The position numbers and the translations under genes were made by a program. A DNA stretch of 64,000 nucleotides from positions 44,396-108,395 of the forward strand of contig JAHBUS010000010.1 in assembly GCA_019637955.1 (NCBI GenBank), read 5' to 3'. Each line of letters starts with the position of its first letter. Positions within the stretch are counted from its first letter, which is position 1. Under the pieces are notes generated by a model. The model saw nothing but the letters and a program-made list of their open reading frames with translations, ran no database searches and was not told the origin of the DNA. Below are positions 33,316 through 42,361 of this stretch, piece after piece. This DNA is from Pseudobdellovibrionaceae bacterium (lineage in GTDB: Bacteria > Bdellovibrionota > Bdellovibrionia > Bdellovibrionales > Bdellovibrionaceae).

Positions 33316-34367
33316 GGAACTTCCGCGACGACAGAGCGGACCGCCTCGGCGATCTCGTGTTTTTGCGGAACCGAAGCGTCCTCGAGGTTCGGGTGCAGCC
33401 CGATCCCGGGAACGTTCTTACCGGCGACCACGAGAGGACGCGCAAGCAGCGAATAGAAGAGCTCCTGAACGACCCGGTAAACCAAGTGCTCGGCGAAGTT
33501 CGTGACTTCGGTGTCTTCATTGACGAAGACCACGCGGCCAGTTTTCTCGACCGATGTTTTGATCATTTGCCAGTCGTAAGGATAAATCGAGCGCAGGTCG
33601 ATGACCTCCACCGAGTAGCCTTCTTCTTTGAGCTCGTCGGCGACTTGATTGCAAAGCAAGAGATGGCGTCCGTAAGACACGAGCGTCACTTGCTCACCCG
33701 CGCGGGTGATTTTGCCCTGACCGATCGGAACCATGTAGCCCTCAACCTTGGGCCAACGCGGCTTCCACGACGTGCGATCGCCGATGGGCGCATCGATCAT
33801 GGCTTTGAGTTCTTTTTCATCTTCGGGTTCACCTGGAATGAGATCGTCACCGCGAACGCGCATCAGTGCCTTGGGCTTCAAGAACAGAACCGGGTTCGGA
33901 TCTTGAATCGCCGAGAGCAAAAGGCCGTAAGCATCCAGAGGGTTCGAAGGCATGACGACCTTCCAACCCGGCAAGCGCGACGCCCAAGCATCGAACGAAT
34001 GCGAGTGGTACACCGAGCCGCGGATGCCCGCGCCCACGGGACTCATGATCACCATCGGAAGCGGAAAGCCCCCGTTGGTGCACCACAGAGTGTTGCCCGC
34101 GATCTTCAGGAGATCGATGGTATTAAAGATATAGTCGACAAACTGAATCTCGGCCACGCAGCGCTCACCGGTCATCGCGATTCCCATCGCCATGCTGATA
34201 ATGCCGCGCTCGTCGAGAGGCGTGTTCCAAGAGTTTTCAAGACCTTGCGTCGCCGTGAAAACGCCGCCCAAGGGCGCGCCCACGTCTTGACCGAAGATGT
34301 CTTTCACCGCGAGATTTTTTTCACCGTAATGAAGCGCCATGCGGATGGCTTGAGCCATATTTGCCAT
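33312..34367 (-). CDS. Branched-chain 2-oxoacid dehydrogenase E1 component, beta subunit
   Basis: A 351-residue transketolase-like subunit. Family marks: DVGAPLGGVFTATQGL, NTPLDERGIISMAMGIAM, AEIQFVDYIFNTIDLL, RGSVYHSHSFDAW, PGWKVVMPSNP and VEVIDLRSIYPYDW. These fit the 2-oxoisovalerate type more than pyruvate dehydrogenase. With the alpha subunit it forms the TPP-dependent E1 that decarboxylates branched-chain 2-oxoacids and passes acyl groups to E2 lipoamide. E1 alpha lies directly upstream (stop and start overlap by one base). E2 and E3 are not in the window. Confidence 0.92.
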   Translation of the reverse strand: MANMAQAIRMALHYGEKNLAVKDIFGQDVGAPLGGVFTATQGLENSWNTPLDERGIISMAMGIAMTGERCVAEIQFVDYIFNTIDLLKIAGNTLWCTNGGFPLPMVIMSPVGAGIRGSVYHSHSFDAWASRLPGWKVVMPSNPLDAYGLLLSAIQDPNPVLFLKPKALMRVRGDDLIPGEPEDEKELKAMIDAPIGDRTSWKPRWPKVEGYMVPIGQGKITRAGEQVTLVSYGRHLLLCNQVADELKEEGYSVEVIDLRSIYPYDWQMIKTSVEKTGRVVFVNEDTEVTNFAEHLVYRVVQELFYSLLARPLVVAGKNVPGIGLHPNLEDASVPQKHEIAEAVRSVVAEVP

Positions 34368-35437
34368 TAGAACTTCCTCCAGTCCGCATTCTCACTGCCG
34401 ACGTACACGTTGTCCCAGATCGACTCCGATGTCGGTACGGGCTCGCCCTTGACAATCTGTTGGGCTTCGAAACCCTCTTGCGCGTACTTCTCGTAAAGTT
34501 CTTTGACCGCGGCTTCTTTGATCAAGCCGGCCTTCAAAAGTTTCGTTTCAAAATCGTTCAAACAGCAGAGTTCGTTCGACACGAAGTTCGCGCCGCTCGC
34601 CGACGAGTGGCCGTACAGACGCGATACGTGCGCCTCAATGAAGGCGGGCTTTCCAGTCTTGCGGATGTAGGCCATGTCTTCTTGCAGGGTCAGGTACGAC
34701 TCGATCGGGTCGTTACCATTGATCGAGCGCGCTTTGATGTTAAAGGCGCGGGCGCGGTCGGCGATGTTGGTCTCACCGTGCTGGCCATCAAACGACGTCG
34801 AGATGCCCCATTTGTTGTTCTGAACGGTGATCAGCATCGGCAGCTCGCGGCCTTTGCGTGAAGACCAGATCAAGCAGCTCGCGAAATCGCCTTCGGCCGT
34901 GCCGGCGTCCCCGCCCGTCACGAGCGTGATGCCTTTGGACTTGTGGCGCTTTTGCACGTGCGCGGTTCCCAGCGCGATTCCGTACTGAACCTCGATGGGC
35001 GAGGTCACGGGAGCAACGTTCCACTCAGGGAACGAATAGTGATTCGAGAAGTTGCGGCCACCGGTCGACGGGTCGGTCGAACGGTTCATGATCAAACGGA
35101 TCGAGTCGATCATCGGCATGCCCATCGCCACCAAGGTCGGCGTCGCGCGGTAGTGCATGTGGAGATAGTCGTATTCGGGGCCGCGACCTTTCAAGACCTG
35201 CAAGCCGATCGGCACGCCCCAAGCCTCTTCACCGGGAGCCCCGATCCAGAAGTAGGCATCGCCCGCCTTGTAGATCTTAATCAAGCGCTCTTCGAGCATG
35301 CGCGATTTGACCATCAAATCGTGCATCTGAAGGAGCAGCGCCTTGGGAAGCTTGGTCAGCGAGTTCAGAGACTGGCTGCTCGCCTTGGCCGTTTTGAGGG
35401 GCTTAGCGGCGGCCTTGCCAGGAGCTTTTTTAGCCAT
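34367..35437 (-). CDS. Branched-chain 2-oxoacid dehydrogenase E1 component, alpha subunit
   Basis: A 356-residue subunit (376 from an upstream ATG at 35497). The thiamine diphosphate motif reads GDAGTAEGDF...NNKWGIS; the usual GDG start is GDA here. Also visible are YRATPTLVAMGM, GGRNFSNHYSF and the heterotetramer part GHSSASGANF. The first ~25 residues are an unusual Lys/Ala-rich tail (KKAPGKAAAKPLKTAK) before the family part begins near ALLLQMHDLM. The ATG at 35437 has AGAGGA upstream; the earlier ATG is only poorly served. It is the first gene of E1alpha-E1beta-methyltransferase. Confidence 0.9.
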   Translation of the reverse strand: MAKKAPGKAAAKPLKTAKASSQSLNSLTKLPKALLLQMHDLMVKSRMLEERLIKIYKAGDAYFWIGAPGEEAWGVPIGLQVLKGRGPEYDYLHMHYRATPTLVAMGMPMIDSIRLIMNRSTDPSTGGRNFSNHYSFPEWNVAPVTSPIEVQYGIALGTAHVQKRHKSKGITLVTGGDAGTAEGDFASCLIWSSRKGRELPMLITVQNNKWGISTSFDGQHGETNIADRARAFNIKARSINGNDPIESYLTLQEDMAYIRKTGKPAFIEAHVSRLYGHSSASGANFVSNELCCLNDFETKLLKAGLIKEAAVKELYEKYAQEGFEAQQIVKGEPVPTSESIWDNVYVGSENADWRKF

Positions 35438-35576
35438 GGGGGTCCTCTTGGAGGAAGCGGTGGATTTCGCGGATCGCGCGGGGCGAATTTGTGTCATGCT
35501 CTCTTGTCTGAAAAATAGGGCAAGAGCTCAACCTCTGAAGCGTCGCTCCAGAGGTTTTCCCCCTCGAAAGACCGTC

Positions 35577-37580
35577 TTATTTGGTGGCGACGGTCTTGGA
35601 GCCTTCGAGCTGGATCAAATCAAGCAAAACATTGACCGATTCTTGGATATCGGCGCGCTTGAGGTACTCAGCGTCCTTCTCGGATTTGCTCTTATTTTTG
35701 GCGGCTTTGGCTTTGTCTTTCTTGTCTTTGTCCTTCATGACATCGGCCAATTTGATGAGTTTGCCGGTGGTTTTGGCCTTGGCCAGCTCATCAGCCACTT
35801 TTTTGAAGTCTTCGCTCTTCTCGACGCGGGCCTTGGACTGCTCCTGGAGCTTTTTCATCCAATCGGGCTGCAAGATCTTCCAGGCGCCATTGCCCTCTTT
35901 CACGTAAGCGTCGGGCGAAATGAACGCCGGCAGCGCCGCCGGAGGCAGCGAGTAGTCGAGCGACTTCTCACCCACTTCGTCACTGTCATATTGGCTGGGG
36001 ATCACGACATCGGCCAAGACACCGCGGTGCTGGGTCGAATTGCCGCCAGGAATGAAGAAGGTGCCCACGGTCACTTTCATGGCACCGAGTTCGCCCGTCT
36101 GCGGAGGAATGTCGATCACGGTCTGAACCGTGCCTTTGCCGAAAGTGTGGTCCGAACCCACGATCACGGCACGTTTGTAATCCTTGAGGGTGCCGGCCAC
36201 AATCTCGCTCGCCGACGCCGAAATCCGGCTGGTCAGAACAACGAGGGGGCCATGCCAATCCACGGTCGGATCCGAATCGCGCAGCGTGGTCGAATCGCCC
36301 TTTTCATCTTCACGCGTCGCTTGTTTCACCACGTTGCCGGTCGCAAAGAACAACCCGGCGATTTTCACCGCGTCTTCGAGGCTTCCGCCACCGTTGGTCG
36401 ACAAATCCAAAACCAAGCCATCCACTTTCGCCGTGCGGGCGTCGGCGATCAGTTTTTTCATATCCGCCGCGCTGGAGCGTCCGCCGCGGCGGCCATCCGA
36501 GTAGAAGCTGGGGAAGTTGATCACGCCAATTTTCTTTTTGACGCCGTTCACGTCTTTGTCTTGGTAAAGAATCGAGGCGGCTTCGTCTTCAAGCTTGATC
36601 TGATCGCGGACCAACGTGATCTCGAAGCGCTTTTTACCTTCGCCTTTTTTGCGCAGGATCGCGAGGCGCACTTTGGTGCCTTTTTCGCCGCGGATTTTGC
36701 GGACGACATCGCGAAGATCCATTTCGATCACGTTTTCCATCGCGCCTTTTTCACCCTGGCCGACGGCGATGATTTTATCTTGGGGTTCAAGCAAGCTCGA
36801 GCGGGCCGCCGGACCACCGGGCACCAAAGCTTCAATCACGGTGAAGCCGTCTTGCGACGAAAGCGTCGCGCCGATGCCTTTGAGCGAGAGGCTCATCGAA
36901 ATGCGGAAGTCTTCGTTGTTATCGCGGGCCATGAACGAGGAGTGAGGATCCAGGGCGCGGGCAAAAGAATCCAGGTAGCCGGCCAAAAGATCTTCGTTCT
37001 TCATGTCGGTCACGCGCTTGATCGTGCGGTCCCAGCTCTTTTTGACGTTGGTTTTCGCTTCTTCCAGCTTCATGTCCGAAGCCAAGTAGTTCGACACTTG
37101 AAAGTGAACGTACTTCGCCAAGAAGTCGTCGGCCTCTTGCTGGTTCTGCGCGAACTTTTTTGTTTCGGGATCAAAAACGAATTCCACTTTAGAGTCGAAC
37201 TTGTAGGTTTTGCCGAGCATGTTCTTGGCAAAAGCCGCGCGCTCTTTCACTCGCGTGATCAGCAAAGCCTGGACTTTGTTCATCACGGCACAGTCTTTGT
37301 TTTTCACTTGGGTCAAAACGTCGCCCATCATTTTTTTGATTTCGTCGACATCGGTTTGCAAAAGGTAAACTTTGGTGGGGTCCAAGCGTTTCACGTACTG
37401 CTCCACCAAGCGCGCTTGCAGAGCCGGATCGGCGCCGCTGATTTTCACGTGTTGGCTCAAGAACGCCTGCTCGATCGTGTACAGGTATTTACACTCGAGA
37501 ACGGCTTGGCCACCGAGCAGTTGGGCCGAAACGGTTTGAGAAACTAAAAACGACGCGACAAGAACGAGAAATGCTTTCAT
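35577..37580 (-). CDS. prc: Tail-specific (C-terminal processing) protease, S41 family
   Basis: A 667-residue periplasmic serine protease that degrades proteins from the C terminus, often acting on lipoproteins and peptidoglycan hydrolases. Signal peptide MKAFLVLVASFLVSQTVSAQ. After a helical N-terminal part comes a PDZ domain (about 235-310; SLKGIGATLSSQDGFTVIEALVPGGPA). The catalytic domain carries LVLDLSTNGGGSL, then ISASASEIVAG with the Ser nucleophile and SDHTFGKGTVQ with the Lys general base. The C-terminal region is highly charged (MKDKDKKDKAKAAKNKSKS). AAGGAG precedes the ATG. Length and order match E. coli Prc. Confidence 0.95.
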   Translation of the reverse strand: MKAFLVLVASFLVSQTVSAQLLGGQAVLECKYLYTIEQAFLSQHVKISGADPALQARLVEQYVKRLDPTKVYLLQTDVDEIKKMMGDVLTQVKNKDCAVMNKVQALLITRVKERAAFAKNMLGKTYKFDSKVEFVFDPETKKFAQNQQEADDFLAKYVHFQVSNYLASDMKLEEAKTNVKKSWDRTIKRVTDMKNEDLLAGYLDSFARALDPHSSFMARDNNEDFRISMSLSLKGIGATLSSQDGFTVIEALVPGGPAARSSLLEPQDKIIAVGQGEKGAMENVIEMDLRDVVRKIRGEKGTKVRLAILRKKGEGKKRFEITLVRDQIKLEDEAASILYQDKDVNGVKKKIGVINFPSFYSDGRRGGRSSAADMKKLIADARTAKVDGLVLDLSTNGGGSLEDAVKIAGLFFATGNVVKQATREDEKGDSTTLRDSDPTVDWHGPLVVLTSRISASASEIVAGTLKDYKRAVIVGSDHTFGKGTVQTVIDIPPQTGELGAMKVTVGTFFIPGGNSTQHRGVLADVVIPSQYDSDEVGEKSLDYSLPPAALPAFISPDAYVKEGNGAWKILQPDWMKKLQEQSKARVEKSEDFKKVADELAKAKTTGKLIKLADVMKDKDKKDKAKAAKNKSKSEKDAEYLKRADIQESVNVLLDLIQLEGSKTVATK

Positions 37581-37670
37581 AGGCTCCTTCTATTCCGATT
37601 GAGGTAGGATAACAGAAAGACTTTGAAAGGCATGGCCTTTTGCGGCTGGCGCTTACTCTATGGACTAGCC

Positions 37671-38600
37671 TTAAGACTTGTTGCGTTCGAAGAGCGAAAT
37701 TTGCGAAGCGGCATCATTCGGGAGCCGCTCCCCTTTGACGCCCGACAGAGTGATTTCGTGCTTCACGAATTCGCCGTTTTGCGTCTCGATCATAAAGAAA
37801 CTCATCTCGGGGTACGTCCCTTTCAAGCGCGTCATCTCCTCAATGATGAGTTGGATGTTTTTCGGATCATCGTCGCTCATACCGAAACGATGATGAGGGC
37901 TGTAACCGTAAGTTTTTAACGCTTGCTCCACCGAGGCCCGGATCGCGCGCTGCTTAAGTTCGGCGGTCGAGGCCGTGAACTCGTGATCGCCCAAAACTTG
38001 ACGCGTCGGACGGTGGCTGACGGGATAGATGCTTAAAAAATTGGGCGCCTTGGGAAGGTGCTTTGATTGCACGAACAGATCGATCCCCTCCGCGATGGTG
38101 CGCGGATCGTGGCCACGCGCCGTGATGACGCTCACCGGACGAGAGTTGAACGTCGCGTGGTAGAAACACGACCACGACGGGCCCTTCCAATTGAAATCCG
38201 GCACGCCCAGCGCCTCGGCCAAGTCGTGCAAGAAAATCTGCGTTTTCAAACCCAGGCGTTCCAGCTCATCGTTGTGGTGATCGCGAAAACAACGGAAGGT
38301 GCCTTTGTTGTCGTCCCAGTTGATTTCGTAATCGCGATAAGGGCCGCTCTGACCGAAGTTGTGATGTTCCTTGGCGAACTCACCGCTTGAAATGCGGAGC
38401 TCGGCACCGGTCTGCTTGTGAAAAAGAATCAACGGCGTCGAAAGAAACGCGACGTTGTCGTCGAAATCAAAAAAATAAAAGCTGCGACCACCCAAGTGAA
38501 GGTTGCGATCGTTCTCACGCGAGCGCTCCAAACCCAGCTCCAGCTGGGTTGAATCGGCGATTGGAATTTCGAGTCCCGAAGGGAGTCGGACCCGGCTCAT
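37671..38600 (-). CDS. HAD-like protein of unknown function
   Basis: A 309-residue protein without signal peptide. HAD-superfamily-like motifs occur in order: FYFFDFDDNVAFLS (motif I, DxDxN instead of DxDxT), SVITARG (motif II Thr) and FGMSDDDPKN (motif IV acids). The central part contains SCFYHATFNSRPVS. The exact substrate cannot be given. The missing Thr after the catalytic acids could weaken phosphatase activity. It stands alone between the prc gene and topA on the same strand. Identification rests on motifs only. Confidence 0.6.
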   Translation of the reverse strand: MSRVRLPSGLEIPIADSTQLELGLERSRENDRNLHLGGRSFYFFDFDDNVAFLSTPLILFHKQTGAELRISSGEFAKEHHNFGQSGPYRDYEINWDDNKGTFRCFRDHHNDELERLGLKTQIFLHDLAEALGVPDFNWKGPSWSCFYHATFNSRPVSVITARGHDPRTIAEGIDLFVQSKHLPKAPNFLSIYPVSHRPTRQVLGDHEFTASTAELKQRAIRASVEQALKTYGYSPHHRFGMSDDDPKNIQLIIEEMTRLKGTYPEMSFFMIETQNGEFVKHEITLSGVKGERLPNDAASQISLFERNKS

Positions 38601-38643
38601 AGGGCACCTGCCTCGATAATGCCGCGCAGAATAGCCTATAACA

Positions 38644-38661
38644 GGTCCTCACACAAGGACC
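38644..38661. other. Small hairpin between topA and the HAD-like gene
   Basis: GGTCCT pairs with AGGACC around a six-base loop in the 116-base gap downstream of topA. No T run follows, so it may be a weak terminator or simply chance. The rest of the gap shows nothing clear. Confidence 0.3.
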
Positions 38662-38716
38662 ACATTCATGAGGTTTTTTAATGACTTAGGCTGGATCGAC
38701 CGGCTCTGTTGCTGAA

Positions 38717-41404
38717 TTAAGAGGCGGAGGCCGCCGCCGCACCCTTTTTTGCGCCCTTACTGGCGGTCTTCGGTGCGGCCTTCCCCTTGGGTTTTGAAGC
38801 GGTTTTTTTGCCGCCTTTCCCCTTGGATTTGGACTTCGAGCTGCCGGCTTTTTCCGCCAAAAGCGGGAGCGCCTCTTCAAGCGTCACCTTTTGCGGATCC
38901 GCCCCCTCGGGCAAGGAGGCGTTCACTTTGCCCCACTTGAAGTAGGGTCCGTAAGGTCCGTTCATGATTTGGATCATCTCGTCGTCTTCGGGATGCTTGC
39001 CGAGTTCGCGCAAAGGAGCCGCGCGTCCCCGGCCTTTTTTCGGCTGCGACAAAAGCTCGAGCGCCCGCTCGAACGAAATCGTGAAAATCGATTCGCCTTT
39101 GGGAATCGAACGGTAATCGCCCTCGCAGACGACAAAGGGACCGAAACGTCCCAAGCCCGCCTTGATGTCTTTGCCCAAAGAAGGATGCAGTCCCAATGTT
39201 TTCGGGAGCGCGAGCAAACTCAGTGCCTGCTCAAAGGTCACGTTCTCGATCGCAACCCCGGCCGGAACCGACACGCGCTTGGGCTTGGCATCGTCGCTGT
39301 CGACGTCGCCCAGCTGCACGTAAGGTCCGTAGCGGCCCGTGAGCGCGTAAACCGGCAGACCCGTTTTCGGGTCTTTACCGAGCGCATCCGCGCCGTTGAT
39401 TTTTTGATCGATCAATTTGAGTGCGGCCTCCGCGGTCATATCCGCGGGCGACTCGCTCTCGGGAATCGAGGCGCAAACTTCGGCACCGTCGCGGTCGGTG
39501 CATACATAAGCGCCGTACTTTCCAACGCGGAAATCAAACTTCTCGAGTCCCTGAAGACTGAGCGAACGGGCCTGCTCCGGATCGATTTTCTTTTCTTGCG
39601 AGTCCACGAGCGCTTTCAAACCCGCTTTTCCGCTGTAGATTTTGGAGAGGTAATCTTGGCTGTCGAGATCGCCGTCCGCGATGTTGTCCAAAGATTTTTC
39701 CATCTCCGACGTAAAGCCCAGATCCACATACTGAGTCAGGTAATCCTTGAGAAGCTTGCTCACCACCATCGCGGTGAACGTGGGAACAAGCGCGGTTCCC
39801 GCTCGGCGCACGTACCCGCGGTCGATAATCGTGCCGATAATCGAAGCGTAAGTCGACGGGCGGCCGATGCCTTCCCTCTCCATGGTCTGAACCAAACTCG
39901 CCTCGGTGTACCGCGCGGGGGGTTTGGTTTCATGATCGGTCGGATCGAGCTGCGCGCAGGTGAGCGCGTCGGCTTTTTTCAAAGCCGGCAAGCGCACTTC
40001 GCGCTCGGCGAGTTCCGCATCCGGATCGTCACTGCCCTCGACGTAGGCGCGCAAGAAACCCGGAAACTCGATCGTCATGCCGCTCGCCGCGAACGTCGCG
40101 GGACCGACCTGAATCTTGACCGACATTTGTTTCTGGCGGGCATCAACCATCTGGCTGGCCACGGTTCGTTTCCAAATCAATTCGTAAAGTTTCGCCTGGG
40201 GACCGACAAGGCCGGTCGCATCCGGATCAACAAACTCGGTGCCGGCGGGACGGATCGCTTCGTGCGCCTCTTGAGCGCCCTTGGCTTTTTTCGCGTCGAA
40301 TGTTCGCGCCGCGGGCGGAAGATACTCTTTGCCGTACTTGCTGCTGATGCACGAACGCGCGGCCTCAAGCGCCTCTTTCGACAAGAAGGTCGAGTCGGTA
40401 CGCATGTAAGTGATGAAACCTTGCTCGTACAGCTTTTGCGCGACTTGCATCGTTTCGCGCGAACTCATCCCGAGCTTACGATTGGCTTCTTGCTGAAGCG
40501 TCGAGGTGATGAACGGAGCGGCGGGTTTTCGCGTGGTCGGCTTTTCTTCGACTTCGCTCACCTGCCAAGAGTCGTTTTTGAGCTTTTGCACGAGGTCGCG
40601 GGCGGTTTTCTCATCGAGAATTTGGATGTCTTTGCCCTCTTTGAGTTTACCGGTGGTGCCGTCGAAATCGGCGCCGGTCGCGACTTTTTTACCGTTCAAA
40701 AACTGCAGGCGGCTCTCGAAAGTGACGCCCGACTTCTGAAGCTGGGCCAAAGCTCCCCAGTACTGAGCTTTGCGGAACTGAATACGCTCGTGCTCGCGCT
40801 CCACGATCAAACGCACGGCCACCGATTGCACGCGGCCGGCCGACAAGCCGTAAGCGACTTTTTTCCAGAGCAGCGGACTGATGGTGTAACCGACCAACCG
40901 GTCCAAAACGCGCCGGGCCTCTTGGGCCTTCACGAGATTGAAGTTGATGTCGCGCGTGTCTTTCAAGGCCTTGAGGATCGCATCCTTGGTGATCTCATTG
41001 AACACCATCCGTTTGGTGGGAACCTGCGGATTCAGCACCTCTTTCAAGTGCCACGAGATGCTCTCTCCTTCACGGTCCTCATCCGTCGCGAGGTACAGCT
41101 CGGAGGCTTCGCTGAGTTTTTCTTTGAGCGTCTTGACGACCTTCACTTTGTCTTTGGGAATGCAGTACAGCGGCGCGAAGTTCTTCTCGGTGTTCACGCC
41201 CAAGTTCGCCCAAGGCTCTTTTTTCACCTTCTCGGGGATGTCCTTCGCCGACTGAGGCAAATCGCGGATGTGGCCCATGCACGACTCCACGATGTAGTCT
41301 TTGCCGAGGAATTTGCGGATGGTCTTGGCTTTTGTCGGGGACTCAACGATGACGAGCTTCTTGCCCGAGTCGCTGGCTTCAGATGATGCTGCTTTTTTCG
41401 CCAT
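38717..41404 (-). CDS. topA: DNA topoisomerase I
   Basis: An 895-residue type IA topoisomerase relaxing negative supercoils. The Toprim domain begins KLVIVESPTKAKTIRKFLG, with acidic ATDEDREGE; the active-site Tyr lies in FITYMRTDSTFLS (about residue 330). From about residue 600 the C terminus has repeat modules with FDFRVGKYGAYV, YALTGRYGPYVQLG, LGRFGPFVVCEG and MNGPYGPYFKWG, the Topo_C_assoc type seen in actinobacteria and others, in place of classic four-Cys zinc ribbons. The last ~45 residues are a Lys/Ala/Ser-rich basic tail (KGKGGKKTASKPKGKAA) that likely adds DNA affinity. GGGAAG precedes the ATG. Confidence 0.95.
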   Translation of the reverse strand: MAKKAASSEASDSGKKLVIVESPTKAKTIRKFLGKDYIVESCMGHIRDLPQSAKDIPEKVKKEPWANLGVNTEKNFAPLYCIPKDKVKVVKTLKEKLSEASELYLATDEDREGESISWHLKEVLNPQVPTKRMVFNEITKDAILKALKDTRDINFNLVKAQEARRVLDRLVGYTISPLLWKKVAYGLSAGRVQSVAVRLIVEREHERIQFRKAQYWGALAQLQKSGVTFESRLQFLNGKKVATGADFDGTTGKLKEGKDIQILDEKTARDLVQKLKNDSWQVSEVEEKPTTRKPAAPFITSTLQQEANRKLGMSSRETMQVAQKLYEQGFITYMRTDSTFLSKEALEAARSCISSKYGKEYLPPAARTFDAKKAKGAQEAHEAIRPAGTEFVDPDATGLVGPQAKLYELIWKRTVASQMVDARQKQMSVKIQVGPATFAASGMTIEFPGFLRAYVEGSDDPDAELAEREVRLPALKKADALTCAQLDPTDHETKPPARYTEASLVQTMEREGIGRPSTYASIIGTIIDRGYVRRAGTALVPTFTAMVVSKLLKDYLTQYVDLGFTSEMEKSLDNIADGDLDSQDYLSKIYSGKAGLKALVDSQEKKIDPEQARSLSLQGLEKFDFRVGKYGAYVCTDRDGAEVCASIPESESPADMTAEAALKLIDQKINGADALGKDPKTGLPVYALTGRYGPYVQLGDVDSDDAKPKRVSVPAGVAIENVTFEQALSLLALPKTLGLHPSLGKDIKAGLGRFGPFVVCEGDYRSIPKGESIFTISFERALELLSQPKKGRGRAAPLRELGKHPEDDEMIQIMNGPYGPYFKWGKVNASLPEGADPQKVTLEEALPLLAEKAGSSKSKSKGKGGKKTASKPKGKAAPKTASKGAKKGAAAASAS

Positions 41405-41581
41405 ATTTCTTCCCTGTCTATATATAGGGGTCGTTCCCGTGAGGCTCGTTCATCAAAATGACGGTGCGGCCCCCGTTTGAGCAAGCTCGAAATTCGACTC
41501 TAGGCGCAAGACGGGCCGAGAATTCGACCAAAGAACGGTGCACGGACTGGTCAGATCGTCACACCAAGGTAAAATAAACGC

Positions 41582-42361
41582 ATGGGTTCAATGGTGGATT
41601 TCAAAAACAAAATCAATTTTGTCCTGAGCGATATCGACGACACGATGACCGACGAAGGCCGTCTTGGCAGCGAAGCGTACCAAGCGATGTGGGACCTTCA
41701 CGAGGCGGGCGTGCATGTCATTCCGGTCACGGGGCGTCCCGCCGGTTGGTGCGAGATGATCGCGCGCATGTGGCCCGTCTCGGGCGTCGTTGGCGAGAAC
41801 GGCGGCTTCTACTTCCGCTACCACGGCCAAAAAATGCACCGAAGCTTCGTCTTCGATGCCAAAACGCAAAGCGAGAACCGCAAAAAACTCGACCAACTCC
41901 AAGACAGAATTCTGCGTGAGGTCCCTGGTTCCGCGCTCGCTTCCGATCAATTCACGCGTCTCATGGATCTGGCGATCGATTTTTGTGAGGACGTTCCTCG
42001 TCTCCCCAAGACCGACGTGCAAAAGATCGTGCGTCTCTTCGAAGAGGTGGGCGCTCACGCCAAGGTAAGCTCAATCCACGTCAACGGATGGTTCGGCGAC
42101 TACAATAAGCTTTCGCAGAGTCTCCATCTCCTGAAGACCGAGTTCGGTTTGTCGCCCGACGAGGCTCGAAAGCAGGCGATGTTCATCGGCGACTCCCCGA
42201 ACGACGAGCCGATGTGGGAGTACTTCCCGCACAGCTTTTCGGTCGCCAATATCAGCGAGTTCTTGCCCGATTTGAAATTCAAACCCAACTACATCGCGCC
42301 TTCACGCGGTGGCCGCGGCTTCGCCGAAGTCGCACGCTTGATTCTTAAAAATAGAAGTTAA
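41582..42361 (+). CDS. HAD-superfamily phosphatase (subclass IIB)
   Basis: A 259-residue cytoplasmic HAD hydrolase. Motif I is VLSDIDDTMTDEG (nucleophile and general acid Asp), motif II VIPVTGRPAGW, motif IV MFIGDSPNDEPMW. The cap after motif II is of the IIB kind, found in mannosyl-3-phosphoglycerate, sucrose-phosphate and related phosphatases. The precise sugar phosphate cannot be told. Its stop overlaps that of the converging transglycosylase-like gene by four bases. An ATG three codons later is a possible alternative start. Confidence 0.85.
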   Translation: MGSMVDFKNKINFVLSDIDDTMTDEGRLGSEAYQAMWDLHEAGVHVIPVTGRPAGWCEMIARMWPVSGVVGENGGFYFRYHGQKMHRSFVFDAKTQSENRKKLDQLQDRILREVPGSALASDQFTRLMDLAIDFCEDVPRLPKTDVQKIVRLFEEVGAHAKVSSIHVNGWFGDYNKLSQSLHLLKTEFGLSPDEARKQAMFIGDSPNDEPMWEYFPHSFSVANISEFLPDLKFKPNYIAPSRGGRGFAEVARLILKNRS

